Source: an uncultured Psychroserpens sp. (GTDB taxonomy: Bacteria; Bacteroidota; Bacteroidia; Flavobacteriales; Flavobacteriaceae). Taken from it: a stretch of 64,000 nucleotides of DNA. The notes beneath the pieces are model-generated. The model searched no databases, was not told the origin of the DNA, and worked only from the letters and a program-made list of their open reading frames with translations. A program made the position numbers and the translations under genes. The stretch covers positions 124,001 through 188,000 of the forward strand of contig CANLEE010000005.1 of NCBI GenBank assembly GCA_947489585.1, given 5' to 3'. Every line of letters begins with the position of its first letter. Position 1 is the stretch's first letter. Positions 37,504 to 48,500 of this stretch are shown piece by piece.

Positions 37504-39918
37504 CTAATCAATTATAATTTTTTGAGTTTGCTCTATTTTACCAGCTGTTATTTTTAAAATATATAACCCTGAATTTATTTGACTTACATTTAAATATTGA
37601 ACAGATTTAGTTTCTAATATTTTCTTTCCTAAAAGATCAAAAAGCTGCAAATTATCGACTGGAATTGTTGAGCTAACATGAATACCATCTATTGCTGGTA
37701 TTGGATACACACGAATATCATAATCTAACACTATGCTAGATACACTCAACACATCTGGCTGAGGAATATACTCTGTAGCTAAATCACTATCAATCAATTT
37801 AAAAACATTTTGAGAAGCGTGTGTCCAAATACTACCTTCACTGTCTATTGTTAGGGCATCTGGCCTATAATGATCTAGAGAAGGCAGTACTGTGTTTTCA
37901 TTTTCTATACTTGTATTAGTTAATATTGGATTGGCATCTGTTGGGTTTTCTATAGTCGTTATAGAAGCACTATCATTGTTAAGTAAATATGCTTTTCCAT
38001 TGGTATCAATTACAATATCTCTAAGGCTGTAAATTTCTGGATAGTCTGCTGCCATAAAAGCATAAAACGTTTCATTTTCTTGATATACTACTCCAAAAGT
38101 ACCCATAAACCAAATACCTCCATTTGGTGCAGAAACCACCTTACGCAACGTACTTAAACTTACATCTGGAACTTCATCATCATAAGTCGTCGTAGTCAAG
38201 GTGCTAATGTCAAATTTTTTAATAATTAAACTCCCACTACTATTTTGCATAAACCATGCATTTCCATTATCGTCAATTGCAAAATCAAAAACATTTTGAT
38301 ACCAATCTTCATCTAAATTGTAAGTATGTATTAATAGATTGTCTTTATAAGCATCAATTTTTTTATTTCCGCGGTCAAAAACCCAAACTTGATCTGAAAC
38401 ACGTTTTATATCATTAGTTTCATTAAACTCATTTTGAATAGAATTCGCATTTGGAAAATCAATTTTTCGCAACTCATTAGGGCTTCCTCCTTTTACAATT
38501 GCTTTATTATCAGCATCTACAACCGCCGTAAAAGTCATATTTTCAATAGCAATAGATTGATGATTATCATCACTATCTCTATACATCACGATATCATCAT
38601 ATGCATTAAACCACCAAACACCACCAACATTATCTGGTTGAACGTTTGTAAATCGCCTATTCATTTGGTCAGATAAATTACCTATTGCATCATCATTGCG
38701 TCCAAACCAAGTATTATTATCATTTATAATTACTTCAAAATTACTATTGCTTGCAGATGAAAAGTCCACTGTTGTAAAATAGAATTGATTATTTCTGAAA
38801 TAGATATTATTTGGATTATAGGTTATCGGAACTCCTAGAGCTTCTATATCTGTAGATGATTGCAAATTCCAATTAGGTGTATTAGCAGTAAATGAGAGTT
38901 CCATAATACCCGAATAATTTGAGGCATTGGTCCAGATGACATTATTCTCATCTAATGCTAGATTCTGAAAGGCATAATTAATACCTAGGGTTTCCGTTTC
39001 TAATTGAAATACATCGTAAGTTTGATTTGCAATATTAAATTTCACTATTCCACCATCTGAGTTTGATTGATTTTGCGCTAACCATAAATCGCCATTAGAA
39101 TCAAATTGTAAATCGTTAACATTGTCAAAAGGTAAGCTGGGTGTCGTTGTAGAGTTGTATTGAATAGTAGTCACATTAGGTGTCGTTATATCTGTTATAT
39201 CGATTTTAAACAACCCATTATCACTGCCTATATATAAATGGTCGTCTTGATAAATCAACTTAGACGAATTAATATTCGTGCTAATTCCTCCTGCTGTCAC
39301 AAGCTCTTGAACAGGAACTACATCAACACCATCATATGTAAATAAAAAACGTCCATTAGCACCTCCTCCGAAAGCAATTATCCAAGTCAAATCCCTTGAT
39401 GCATCATATGCAAACAAATACGGAAATCTATTACTAGGGAAGTTTACAGGTGTTAGTGTTTTTAATGTTCTATCGTAACTATTAAAACCATAACTCGCAT
39501 TAGTTGCTTGAATTATCACCTTCCCATCAGGAAGTACAATACCATTTTTTATAGTTGGGATATACGTGTAATTTGGTGTAGAAGGCGGTATCGCAATATT
39601 TGGTACATTCTCCCATGTCCCATCTGCATTTCTTATAGACAAGCCCTTACCTGTCACATAAACCTCATCATCATTAAAGTGGTTTGGCAACATACGTTCT
39701 ACACGTCTATCATTTAAACCATAGCTACGCTCAACAACACCAAGATTGTCAATTTTATCACAAAATGTGAGTTTCCCTGTAGCTTCAGGAATAGCATTTC
39801 CACATTGATTAGGATAAAAAGCAAGTTTAGTTCCAGTTGTAAAAGCTTCGACTTTTGTGATTTGTGCTTCCGTCATTATTGAGAATAGCAAAGTAAATGC
39901 GAGTAATTTTGTCTTCAT
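37504..39918 (-). CDS. T9SS type A sorting-domain protein with beta-propeller-like body
   Basis: 804 residues: signal peptide (about 1-18), a body of repeated WxAxxxGGxxxF-type strands (DLTWIIAFGGGANGRF; GDLWLAQNQSNSDGGIVKF) like two-component-regulator propellers or NHL-type blades, and a C-terminal T9SS type A domain (about 730-804) with YPIPAIDGIHV, LFDLLGKKIL and GLYILKI. It is therefore exported across the outer membrane by the PorSS/T9SS and probably fixed to the surface. Biological role unknown. Confidence 0.88.
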   Translation of the reverse strand: MKTKLLAFTLLFSIMTEAQITKVEAFTTGTKLAFYPNQCGNAIPEATGKLTFCDKIDNLGVVERSYGLNDRRVERMLPNHFNDDEVYVTGKGLSIRNADGTWENVPNIAIPPSTPNYTYIPTIKNGIVLPDGKVIIQATNASYGFNSYDRTLKTLTPVNFPSNRFPYLFAYDASRDLTWIIAFGGGANGRFLFTYDGVDVVPVQELVTAGGISTNINSSKLIYQDDHLYIGSDNGLFKIDITDITTPNVTTIQYNSTTTPSLPFDNVNDLQFDSNGDLWLAQNQSNSDGGIVKFNIANQTYDVFQLETETLGINYAFQNLALDENNVIWTNASNYSGIMELSFTANTPNWNLQSSTDIEALGVPITYNPNNIYFRNNQFYFTTVDFSSASNSNFEVIINDNNTWFGRNDDAIGNLSDQMNRRFTNVQPDNVGGVWWFNAYDDIVMYRDSDDNHQSIAIENMTFTAVVDADNKAIVKGGSPNELRKIDFPNANSIQNEFNETNDIKRVSDQVWVFDRGNKKIDAYKDNLLIHTYNLDEDWYQNVFDFAIDDNGNAWFMQNSSGSLIIKKFDISTLTTTTYDDEVPDVSLSTLRKVVSAPNGGIWFMGTFGVVYQENETFYAFMAADYPEIYSLRDIVIDTNGKAYLLNNDSASITTIENPTDANPILTNTSIENENTVLPSLDHYRPDALTIDSEGSIWTHASQNVFKLIDSDLATEYIPQPDVLSVSSIVLDYDIRVYPIPAIDGIHVSSTIPVDNLQLFDLLGKKILETKSVQYLNVSQINSGLYILKITAGKIEQTQKIIID

Positions 39919-39954
39919 TATTATGTATGTTTTTCTGTTTAACTACGTTTTCAA

Positions 39955-41010
39955 TTAAGGTCTTGCTTCTAATATTAAATTAAAAGGTGTTTCGGTGGCG
40001 CGCTTAAATTTTGAAAAGCCGCCTTTAGAGATAACTTCTTTAAGTTGTTTTTCTCCAGCTTGAGCACCTAATGCTAATCCGACTTCTTGATTTAAAGAAC
40101 ATGGTGTACACAACATTGTTGAAAAGGCATAGAAAGCTCTTCCAACTGGATTTAAGTTGTCTTCTAAAGTATCTTTTGCAAATGGTTCTACAATCATGCA
40201 AGTTCCATCAGATTTTAAGGCAGCCTTTGTATGTGCACAAGCGCCAACAGGGTCTCCCATATCGTGTAAGCAATCAAAAAAAGTGATAAAGTCGTAATCG
40301 CTTCCTGGGAAATCTTTCGCTGTAGAAACTTCAAAAGAAACATTAGTTAAACCAGCATCTTTAGCTCTCTCTTTAGCTTGATCTATGGATGCAGCATGAA
40401 AATCAAAACCTATAAAACTAGAGTTAGGAAACGCCTTAGCCATAATAATTGTTGATGCAGCATGCCCACAACCTATATCAGCTACTTTTGCACCTTTTTC
40501 TAATTTTTCAATAACCCCATCCATAGACGGAATCCAATTAGAAATTAAATTACCTTCATATGATGGACTAAAAAACTTTTCTGTTCCACAGAATAAGCAT
40601 GAATTATGATCTCCCCAAGACACGCCTTCGCCTGTTTTAAATGCGTTTTCTATTTTATGTTCATCATGGTACAATGAGGAAATAGCATAAAATGCACCAG
40701 TCATAAATACAGGGCTTTTTCTATTTCCAAATACCATAGATTGCTCTGGAGTCATAAAAAATTTTTGACTAGAAGCTTCATACTCCACATATCCTGAAGC
40801 TGCTTGAGCAGATAGCCATTCTCTTATATAGCGTTCGGTAGTATTGGTTTTTACTGCTAACTCATGAGATGTCAAATGACCTGACTCAGCTAAAGTAGTA
40901 TACAACCCGAGTTTATCTCCAATTGTTATTAATGGCCCATTGGCTGCGGCTCCCATTTCGGTTACTACTTTACCTAATAAGTCGTGCAATCTGTCTTCAT
41001 TTAACTCCAT
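39955..41010 (-). CDS. class I SAM-dependent methyltransferase with N-terminal winged helix
   Basis: 351 residues. The N-terminal part (about 1-95) has a winged-helix dimerisation pattern (LTSHELAVKTNTTERYIREWL). The Rossmann methyltransferase domain starts near 175 with motif I (KVADIGCGHAASTIIMAK), then FIGFDFHAASIDQAKERA and the acidic DFITFFDCLHDMGDP. The build resembles O-methyltransferase or UbiE-related enzymes of unknown substrate. Divergent from the sigma factor gene; no evident functional link. Confidence 0.85.
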   Translation of the reverse strand: MELNEDRLHDLLGKVVTEMGAAANGPLITIGDKLGLYTTLAESGHLTSHELAVKTNTTERYIREWLSAQAASGYVEYEASSQKFFMTPEQSMVFGNRKSPVFMTGAFYAISSLYHDEHKIENAFKTGEGVSWGDHNSCLFCGTEKFFSPSYEGNLISNWIPSMDGVIEKLEKGAKVADIGCGHAASTIIMAKAFPNSSFIGFDFHAASIDQAKERAKDAGLTNVSFEVSTAKDFPGSDYDFITFFDCLHDMGDPVGACAHTKAALKSDGTCMIVEPFAKDTLEDNLNPVGRAFYAFSTMLCTPCSLNQEVGLALGAQAGEKQLKEVISKGGFSKFKRATETPFNLILEARP

Positions 41011-41135
41011 GTTTTTCTGTTTTATTGATTAATAATCTACTTATTAGTACCTTATATTTCAAAAGGTAAACATGGGTCGTAAGATTTTTCTATTTTTACT
41101 ATTCATGTTTACTTTAAAAAGAAGCCAACACTAAT

Positions 41136-41684
41136 ATGACAGACAACGCTGTTATTGAAGCCTTAAAAAAAAGAGACCCGAACGCTCTAAAACAGATCTA
41201 TGCAAACAATAGATTGGCTTTTATTGGTTTTGCTAAAAAATATCCTATTACGGAAGATGATATTATAGACATCTACCAAGATGCCATTATTGCATTAAGA
41301 GACAATGCTGTAAACGGGACTATTGATGAATTAAAAAGCGAATTAAAGACCTATTTGTTTAGTATTGGTAAGTATATGATATTCAATAAACTAAAACAAC
41401 AAAAGAAAATGTATTTAGTTGAAAATCCATCTGATTTTATTGAAAACAAAGAGGCATTTCCTTTTAGTATAAATACCGATGAATTAACTAATGAACAAAA
41501 GCAATTACAAACAGCTTTTAAAGCATTAGGAGAAAAATGTAAAGCGGTTTTAACCTTATTTTATTATCGAGGTTTTGACCTTGAAGAAATTATGAAAGAA
41601 CTAAATTACACGAATAAAGACGTTGTAAAAAGTCAGAAATCACGTTGTCTAAAATCCCTAAAGACGATGATTTTTAAAAACTAG
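41136..41684 (+). CDS. ECF-type RNA polymerase sigma factor
   Basis: 182 residues with sigma region 2 (about 10-85: LAFIGFAKKYPITEDDIIDIYQDAIIAL) and region 4 (about 125-180: LGEKCKAVLTLFYYRGFDLEEIMKELNY, the helix-turn-helix). Region 3 and region 1 are absent, so it is an ECF group sigma-70. Two bases after its stop begins a single-span membrane TPR protein in the usual anti-sigma place, followed by a large surface protein and then, on the opposite strand, a TPR-CHAT protease-like gene. It probably directs transcription of this locus and perhaps others. Confidence 0.9.
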   Translation: MTDNAVIEALKKRDPNALKQIYANNRLAFIGFAKKYPITEDDIIDIYQDAIIALRDNAVNGTIDELKSELKTYLFSIGKYMIFNKLKQQKKMYLVENPSDFIENKEAFPFSINTDELTNEQKQLQTAFKALGEKCKAVLTLFYYRGFDLEEIMKELNYTNKDVVKSQKSRCLKSLKTMIFKN

Positions 41685-41686
41685 TT

Positions 41687-42400
41687 ATGGACAAAAAAGA
41701 ATTAATAGCACAATACTTCACCCAGAAGCTTTCCCAAGAAGCGCAAAAAGAATTTGACCATCTCATGGCTACAGATGCTGAGTTTGCTAAAGACGTTACG
41801 TTTCAGAAAAACTTAAAAACTATTATTGAAAAAGAAGAGCGCAACACTGTAAAGCAGCAGTTGCAAGGGTTTGAAGCAGAAGAACACTCAGGTTTTAATT
41901 ACAAAAATTGGTTAATCGCCGCAACTATAGTTATCCTATTAGGATTGTCTAGCTTTTGGTATTTTAATAACACAATTGATACAGAAAAACTTTATGTAGA
42001 AAACTTTGAACCTTATAGAAACGTGGTACAGCCTATTGTGAGAGGTGAAGCAAAAACCGATTTAAAAACAAAAGCTTTTACAGCTTATGAAATTAAAAAT
42101 TATACAGAAGCACTTCGGTATTTTGATGAATTACTTAAAGAAAATCCAGATGAAACTATTGCATTCTATAAAGCAAACGTCTTAATGAAACTTGATAAAA
42201 CTGAAGAAGCTGTTGCTATTTTTAAGACTAATTTAAAAACGTCTGATAGTCTCGATGCCAAAAACAATTGGTATCTAGCCTTAGCATTTCTAAAAAACGA
42301 AAACATTGAAAACGCTAAAGATCAATTAAGTCATTTAATCAAATCTGAGTCTACATTTAAAAAGGATGAAGCAAAGAAATTGCTTAAAAAATTAAATTAA
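41687..42400 (+). CDS. single-span TPR protein, probable anti-sigma factor
   Basis: 237 residues: an acidic/basic N-terminal cytoplasmic part (about 1-75), one membrane helix (about 76-93: WLIAATIVILLGLSSFWYF) and a periplasmic C-terminal domain with about three TPR units (FTAYEIKNYTEALRYFDELL; VAIFKTNLKTSD; WYLALAFLKNENIENAK). The position 2 bases after the sigma gene and this topology are those of ECF anti-sigma factors, but a zinc (ZAS) motif is not seen, so the sigma-binding role is inferred. A periplasmic TPR module could contact the TPR-CHAT protein encoded nearby. Confidence 0.75.
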   Translation: MDKKELIAQYFTQKLSQEAQKEFDHLMATDAEFAKDVTFQKNLKTIIEKEERNTVKQQLQGFEAEEHSGFNYKNWLIAATIVILLGLSSFWYFNNTIDTEKLYVENFEPYRNVVQPIVRGEAKTDLKTKAFTAYEIKNYTEALRYFDELLKENPDETIAFYKANVLMKLDKTEEAVAIFKTNLKTSDSLDAKNNWYLALAFLKNENIENAKDQLSHLIKSESTFKKDEAKKLLKKLN

Positions 42401-42437
42401 TTTGCTGCTCATGCTTACCTTTTTCTTTTTCTAACAC

Positions 42438-42461
42438 TAATTAGAACAAAAGTTCTAATTA
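42438..42461. other. perfect 10-bp hairpin/palindrome upstream of the tail-fibre-like gene
   Basis: TAATTAGAAC, AAAA loop, GTTCTAATTA, 12 bases before the ATG at 42474. No T tract follows; it could be an operator, an mRNA hairpin at the start site, or weak attenuator. Confidence 0.55.
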
Positions 42462-42473
42462 AAGTATAGAGAA

Positions 42474-45400
42474 ATGAAAAAAGTTTTAATTGTTTTAGTG
42501 TTAATCTTAAGTACAATAAACCTTCAAGCTCAGATAGGTATTGGTAATACAAACCCAGATGCGTCGTCCATTTTAGACATAACTTCAAGTGATAAAGGGG
42601 TCTTAGTACCACGAATTAGTCTAGCAAACGTTTCAAATTTAACCACTCCCATTAATTCACCTGCAACAGGGTTATTAATTTGGAATACTAATGCTAGTGC
42701 AATTGGAGGAAATGGTATTGGATTTTACTTCTTTAACGGTGCACAATGGACACCACTTACACAAGTCGTCATGGAGGACCACGATTTTTATGAAGAAGGA
42801 ACCTCAACTGCACCCAATAATATCAACGATGATATTTACACTTTTGGGAATGTAGCAATTGGAAAGAATAATGCTGTTTTTAATTTGGATATAGCCGAAA
42901 GCGCAAATACAAGAACAATAAACCTTGATAATAATACGACATCAGGAGTTATCTCAGGGATATTTAATACTATAAGTGGAACCATGACAACTTTAGAACA
43001 ACAAAGAGGTGTTTATAATCTACTAACTGGAACAGGAAATAATCCTAAATATGGTGTTTTTAATGACATAAGTGGTGCGGGAACTCAGAACAGATTTGGC
43101 ACCTATAACTCTTTAACTACAGATAGTGATTCTAATGATTATGGTGTATATAATTATTTCACAAGTTCAGGAATTACAAATTTGAGAGCCAGATATGGAA
43201 CAAATAACTTATTTAATAATTCAGGGTTAACTGTCAACATAGGAACAAATACTAACATCATTGGGTCTGGATCTGGAGCGCAATACGGAAATGTAAACAC
43301 AATTAGAAATTCTGGTAATGGCGCACATTTTGGTGTTCAAAATAATATGGAAGGCATTGGGTCAGGCACGCATTATGGTGTTCATAATCAATTCCTTGGA
43401 ATAGGCACAGGATTAATTATAGGGTATTCTAATACTATAAATGTTAGTGGGAACGGAAATCACTACGGTGTTAATAATAGCATATCAGGAACGGGTGATG
43501 GTGTTCATTACGGCACTAATATTAGCATGCATGGAACTGGAATTGGCTATAAATACGGTGTCAATACTTTTATATCTCCAACAGCAGGAGGGACACACTT
43601 TGGTATTCGCTCAACGGTTAAGAAAGCTGGAAGTTTTTCTGGTTTTTTTGTAGGAGATGTAGCTATTGGAACTGAAGGCTTTGGAGGGTCAACGCCAGAT
43701 CATTATATTCTTCCATCATCTCGTGGTAGCAACAACCAAATTATGCAAACGGATGCTTCAGGAAATGTAACATGGCAAGACCCAAGTGCTTTAGGAGTTG
43801 ATGACCATGATTTTTATGAAGAAGGTACAACAACAGCACCTAGCAGTATAAACGATGACATATTTACACAAGGAAACCTTGCTATTGGTAAAAATACAGC
43901 CGATTACAACCTAGACATTATTGAAAATTTAGACACGAGAACTATAAATCTCGAAAACGCTTCTACAACAGGCATCATTTCTGGTGTATTTAATAATGTA
44001 AGTGGAACAATGACAACAGCGGATGCTCAAAGAGGGGTTTACAATCTAGTTGCAGGTTCTGGCAACAATCCTAAATATGGTGTGTATAATAATATTACAG
44101 GTGCCGGAACAGATAATAGATACGGTTCATATAATACTGTAACCACTAATAGCGAGTCAATAGACTATGGTACCTATAATAATATCACAAGTTCTTCTTT
44201 AGGTTGGCGATTTAAATATGGTACTTATAATTCTATAAATAATGGTGGGGAATCAGAAAATTATGGAGTTTATAATATATTAAATGGTTCATCAACAAGA
44301 CATCAATATGGTGTTCGAAATACCATTGTAAATACAGCAGGCACCGTTCAATTTGGCATACGAAACACGTTAAGCGGCTCAAATGGAGTACATTATGCTG
44401 TATACAATGATTTTCAAGATGATAGTAATAGTAATCAAATAGGTATAACTAATTTTATCACAAATAATGGTAGTGGTCAAAAAACAGGATTTGATAATCA
44501 AGTTGGCGGTAATGGTAATGATTGGCATACTGGAATCATCAATAATGTTTATGGAAATGGATCTGATCGGAAAATAGGAATTGTTAACAGCATTGGAGGA
44601 ACAGGAGCAGGAACTAAGTTTGGAAGCCAAACAACAATCCATTCCACATCAGGAGGGGATCACTTTGGGGTATATTCTGAAGCTCTAAAAGCTACTGGAA
44701 ATACTTTTGCTGGATTTTTTGTTGGAAATGTAGCAATTGGAACTGAAGATTTTAATTTAACCACACCTAACCATTATACGCTACCAGCTTCGCGAGGTAC
44801 TAATAACCAAATCATGCAAACCGATGGTGCTGGACAAGTTAACTGGGTTGATTTACCTTCGCCTTCATTTTGGTCTAAAACAGGAACCAATTTAGACGTT
44901 GCAACTGTTGCTGATGATATTAATTTTTCAAGTGACCAAACCAGCATAACTTTTCCAGCAACCTCAGGAACACCAAGTTCAATGATATATATGTTTAATG
45001 GTGGTTTTAGTAATTCTAATCGAATGGTTTTTTCACACTCCACTACATATAACGATTGGGGATTGCAGTATAGAGATAGTGATGATGCATTTCGATTTTT
45101 GGGTGGTGGAGCTGATAGAGTGACCATTAACTTAGGAACTGGAAACCCACTCGTGGTTAATGGAAATGCACAAGCAACCAGTTTTATTTCTTCAACTACA
45201 ACTTATCCTGATTATGTGTTTGAGACCTATTTTGATGGCGAGTCTAAATTAAATGAAACCTATACATTCAAACCTTTAAGTGAGGTTGAAGCATTTATTA
45301 AAAATAACGGTCATCTTCCTGGTGTAATTCCATATAAAGACGTTAAAGCAAACAACATGAATATTAGCCTTACAAAAACAACTGTAACTAATCTTGAAAA

Positions 45401-45524
45401 AATAGAAGAATTATTTCTTTACACTATAGAACTCGAAAAAGAAAACAATAGACTAAAAGAAAACCAAAAGGCACTAGAAGCGCGTTTGAAAAAAATTGAA
45501 ACATTAGTATTACAAAAAGATTAA
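42474..45524 (+). CDS. large tandem-duplicated surface protein with tail-fibre-like C-terminus
   Basis: 1016 residues with a signal peptide (about 1-20, ending NLQAQ). The N-terminal segment (NTNPDASSILDITSSDKGVL) is the usual head of Bacteroidota tail-fibre-like proteins. Two modules of about 340 residues follow (about 102-441 and 442-797), each starting DHDFYEEGT..AP..INDDI and ending LP.SRG.NNQIMQTD; inside each are short repeats with YGVxNxxxGxG. The end (about 900-1016: FKPLSEVEAFIKNNGHLPG, then a coiled coil LEKIEELFLYTIELEKEN) is the endosialidase-chaperone-like stalk region. It carries no T9SS domain, so export route and exact role (adhesin or surface filament) are open. Confidence 0.8.
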   Translation: MKKVLIVLVLILSTINLQAQIGIGNTNPDASSILDITSSDKGVLVPRISLANVSNLTTPINSPATGLLIWNTNASAIGGNGIGFYFFNGAQWTPLTQVVMEDHDFYEEGTSTAPNNINDDIYTFGNVAIGKNNAVFNLDIAESANTRTINLDNNTTSGVISGIFNTISGTMTTLEQQRGVYNLLTGTGNNPKYGVFNDISGAGTQNRFGTYNSLTTDSDSNDYGVYNYFTSSGITNLRARYGTNNLFNNSGLTVNIGTNTNIIGSGSGAQYGNVNTIRNSGNGAHFGVQNNMEGIGSGTHYGVHNQFLGIGTGLIIGYSNTINVSGNGNHYGVNNSISGTGDGVHYGTNISMHGTGIGYKYGVNTFISPTAGGTHFGIRSTVKKAGSFSGFFVGDVAIGTEGFGGSTPDHYILPSSRGSNNQIMQTDASGNVTWQDPSALGVDDHDFYEEGTTTAPSSINDDIFTQGNLAIGKNTADYNLDIIENLDTRTINLENASTTGIISGVFNNVSGTMTTADAQRGVYNLVAGSGNNPKYGVYNNITGAGTDNRYGSYNTVTTNSESIDYGTYNNITSSSLGWRFKYGTYNSINNGGESENYGVYNILNGSSTRHQYGVRNTIVNTAGTVQFGIRNTLSGSNGVHYAVYNDFQDDSNSNQIGITNFITNNGSGQKTGFDNQVGGNGNDWHTGIINNVYGNGSDRKIGIVNSIGGTGAGTKFGSQTTIHSTSGGDHFGVYSEALKATGNTFAGFFVGNVAIGTEDFNLTTPNHYTLPASRGTNNQIMQTDGAGQVNWVDLPSPSFWSKTGTNLDVATVADDINFSSDQTSITFPATSGTPSSMIYMFNGGFSNSNRMVFSHSTTYNDWGLQYRDSDDAFRFLGGGADRVTINLGTGNPLVVNGNAQATSFISSTTTYPDYVFETYFDGESKLNETYTFKPLSEVEAFIKNNGHLPGVIPYKDVKANNMNISLTKTTVTNLEKIEELFLYTIELEKENNRLKENQKALEARLKKIETLVLQKD

Positions 45525-48500
45525 TTCTTTTTTTTAAGACGATATCTATACCACATAAATAGCATTAAAAGGCTTCCAACTAAAATATAATAAAATAGGT
45601 TAGTAGCATTACTTATAGGTGAAACATCCCCAGAAATCACAAATCCAGACCAATAAAATGGATGTCTTAAAGTTGCATCATCTGTTGCTTTTAGGTACTC
45701 TGTTTTTGCTTTTTTTAATGCTTTGTCTTTTGAATTTCCAGCTTTCAAATGTTTATAAAATGATTCCATCAGTTTAGCTGTTTCTTGATCAGGAACTTTC
45801 CACAAACTCATTACTGTACTACTTACTCCAGCATATTGAAATGCCCGAGACATACTCATGACACCTTCACTTTTTTCTAGCTTACCAAATCCTGTTTCGC
45901 AAGCACTTAAAACTGCTAATTCTGCATTGATTGGCAAGGTGTAAATATCTGAAGCTGTTAGCGTCGAATCTTGTGCAAAAATTAATTTACTATACAATGG
46001 ATTAATTTTGTCTATTTCTGCATGAGTTGCTAAATGTAAAATGGAAGAGTTTTGAGTAGACTTTTTAAAATTCTCAATGGTAGCTTGTTTACCTAAAAAC
46101 ATATTTCCTTTCATTAATCTAGCTACAGCTTCTATTTCTGTTTTATTTGAAGACAATTGATTCTTTGATCTAAATTCAGGTGCAAAACCAACCCAATTGG
46201 TTGTAAATTTAAAGTTGAAAAAATCGTCTTGTTGGGTTTTTAATAAACTTGCAGAGCCAGAATAACAAATAATATAGTCTTCAATTAAAAAGGTGTCTTC
46301 TTTTATTAACGCCTCAAAGGGTAAATGGTTTAGTTCTTTATCAGGAATTATAATCAAACGCTTCGTATTTACATCTAACTCTTTTATCAATAATTCATAT
46401 AAGGTCTTTGATTGTTCCGTAAGATTTTCTCTTTTATTTAATCGCTCTCTAAATACTTGTAATACAGATTGAATATCTTGAGCTTTTGAAAGCTCCATAA
46501 AATTAATTTTAGATTTAGATATTGTAAAAACATAGACTTGATCTTCAGTTAAAAAATATTCAATTACAGTTTCATCATCATTTAATATATGGGTTTGAAG
46601 CTCCTTAAAACTAACCATTTTATCGCTATACTTTAACTGATAGTATTTAGGATGTTCCTTTTCAATTTTAGTAAAAAGGCTATCTAGTGCTGTTCTACAA
46701 ATTAATTGTTTACTTAAGAGCTCGTTTAAGTATTTGACATCTGGCTCATCTTCATTTTCTTCGTAATAAATTTCTTTTTTTAAACTAGCAAGTTCGTGGT
46801 TTAACTTATTTTCTTTTTTCAATAATATTTCTGGAACATTTGCCATTTTTTTAAATCGTACATCTTGTATTCCAGAAACCAAAGCACTACTTCTATTAAG
46901 TTCAGATAAGCCAAAAGCTTTTTCAGCATAAATAAGCTTTTGAGTATTATTATATAATATGTAAGATGCTTCTATAGCTTTAGCTACAAAATCATTCATA
47001 CTATTATTAATATGAATTTTTGACTTACTTGTTGGATAATCCTTTCTAATACTAAATAGCATTTGTTTTGCTTCATCTATATGGTCTATACATTTTTTTA
47101 AAAGTTCTGCATTGCTAGCATCATTATAATATCTTAAAGCAATATCAAGTTCTAATGTTAAGGCGTCTAGACGATAAAACAAATTGGAGTTAATTGCATT
47201 ATCTTTTACAATTTCTATAATTTGTAATGCCTTTTCTAACGCTCCTTTTGCGAAATAATTTTCAGCTTCATACATCAATGCGCTTAAATGTGTGCTGTGA
47301 TAATTTCCATAAGATTTAATAAATTTAGTTTTTGACGCTTTTAAAAATTCTTCCGCCAAATCATACCTATTAGTTTTAGTATAAAGATATCCCAATCCCA
47401 TTTCTGCATATGCTAAAACAAGGTTGTTATTATTTGATTTTGCAATAGTTATAGCTTCGTTATAGTTTTTTTCAGCTTCATCATATCGCTCAATTTCAAT
47501 TTGGCTTTCTGAAATAGACAATAAACTTTCAGCTGTCCATCTATGATTATTTCCATATGTTTTTCGTCTAATATTTAAAGCCTTATTAATGTATTCTATG
47601 TTTTTTTCATAATCCCCTTTTAACTCAAAAATATTTGCATAAGAGACATATACGAAACTGGTTTTCGGGCTATTTTCTCCATATTTTTTAATCGCTATAC
47701 GCAACGCTTTATTAGCAAACTCTTCAGCCTTTTCTAAATCATTTTTTTTGAAATATGTGTTTGATAAAGCCACATAGACATCAGACAATATCCCCACATC
47801 TTCTCCTCTATCTAGTAAATCATATTGTACCGATTTATTATAAAGCGCAATGGCATTATCATATTCTCCTAGCATTTCTTGAACTATTCCAATATTGCAT
47901 GTAGCTATTGCTAGTTGATAGTTGTCTGCTTTTATATCTAATTTTATTTTATAAGACTCATTATAATAATAAGATGCGCTATCTAATTGTTCTTTAAAAT
48001 AAAATCCAACTCCAATAATATTTAATAAAGCAGCTTTTCGTTCTTGATCAAGCTTATTACTATACATTAATGCCATTTTAGCCGAATTAATCGCATTATT
48101 ATATGCTCCTAAATCTATTTCTATACGACTTTTAATTTGGTAAGCATTAGCTAAATACTTAGTTGTATTCTTTTTTTTATTTAAACGATTTATCAATGAA
48201 TCACTAACAGAATATGCTTGCTGAAATTCGCCAAGAGATTTTAAACTCAAAGCCTTTTCAGACATTAATTCAGCATAAATACTATCATTATTAATAGCAC
48301 TTCGCTTTAAATGAGATAAAGCTTCTACGCTAAAATCTAGAGCCGATTTATAATCGCTTTGTAAACTTTTAATTTTTGAAATGTATGATAAACAACTAAC
48401 AACTTTTAAAGTGCTTCGTTCGTTTAGAAATTGAGTTTTTGCTATTTGAAAGTTTTCTAAAGCTTGTTCGTATACTTCAGTATTATAATGCTCAAGTGCG

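Noticed and set aside
42474..45524. Prophage tail-fibre gene
   Set aside because: No phage structural, lysis or integrase genes are nearby, and the signal peptide and sigma/anti-sigma neighbours speak for a cell-surface protein.
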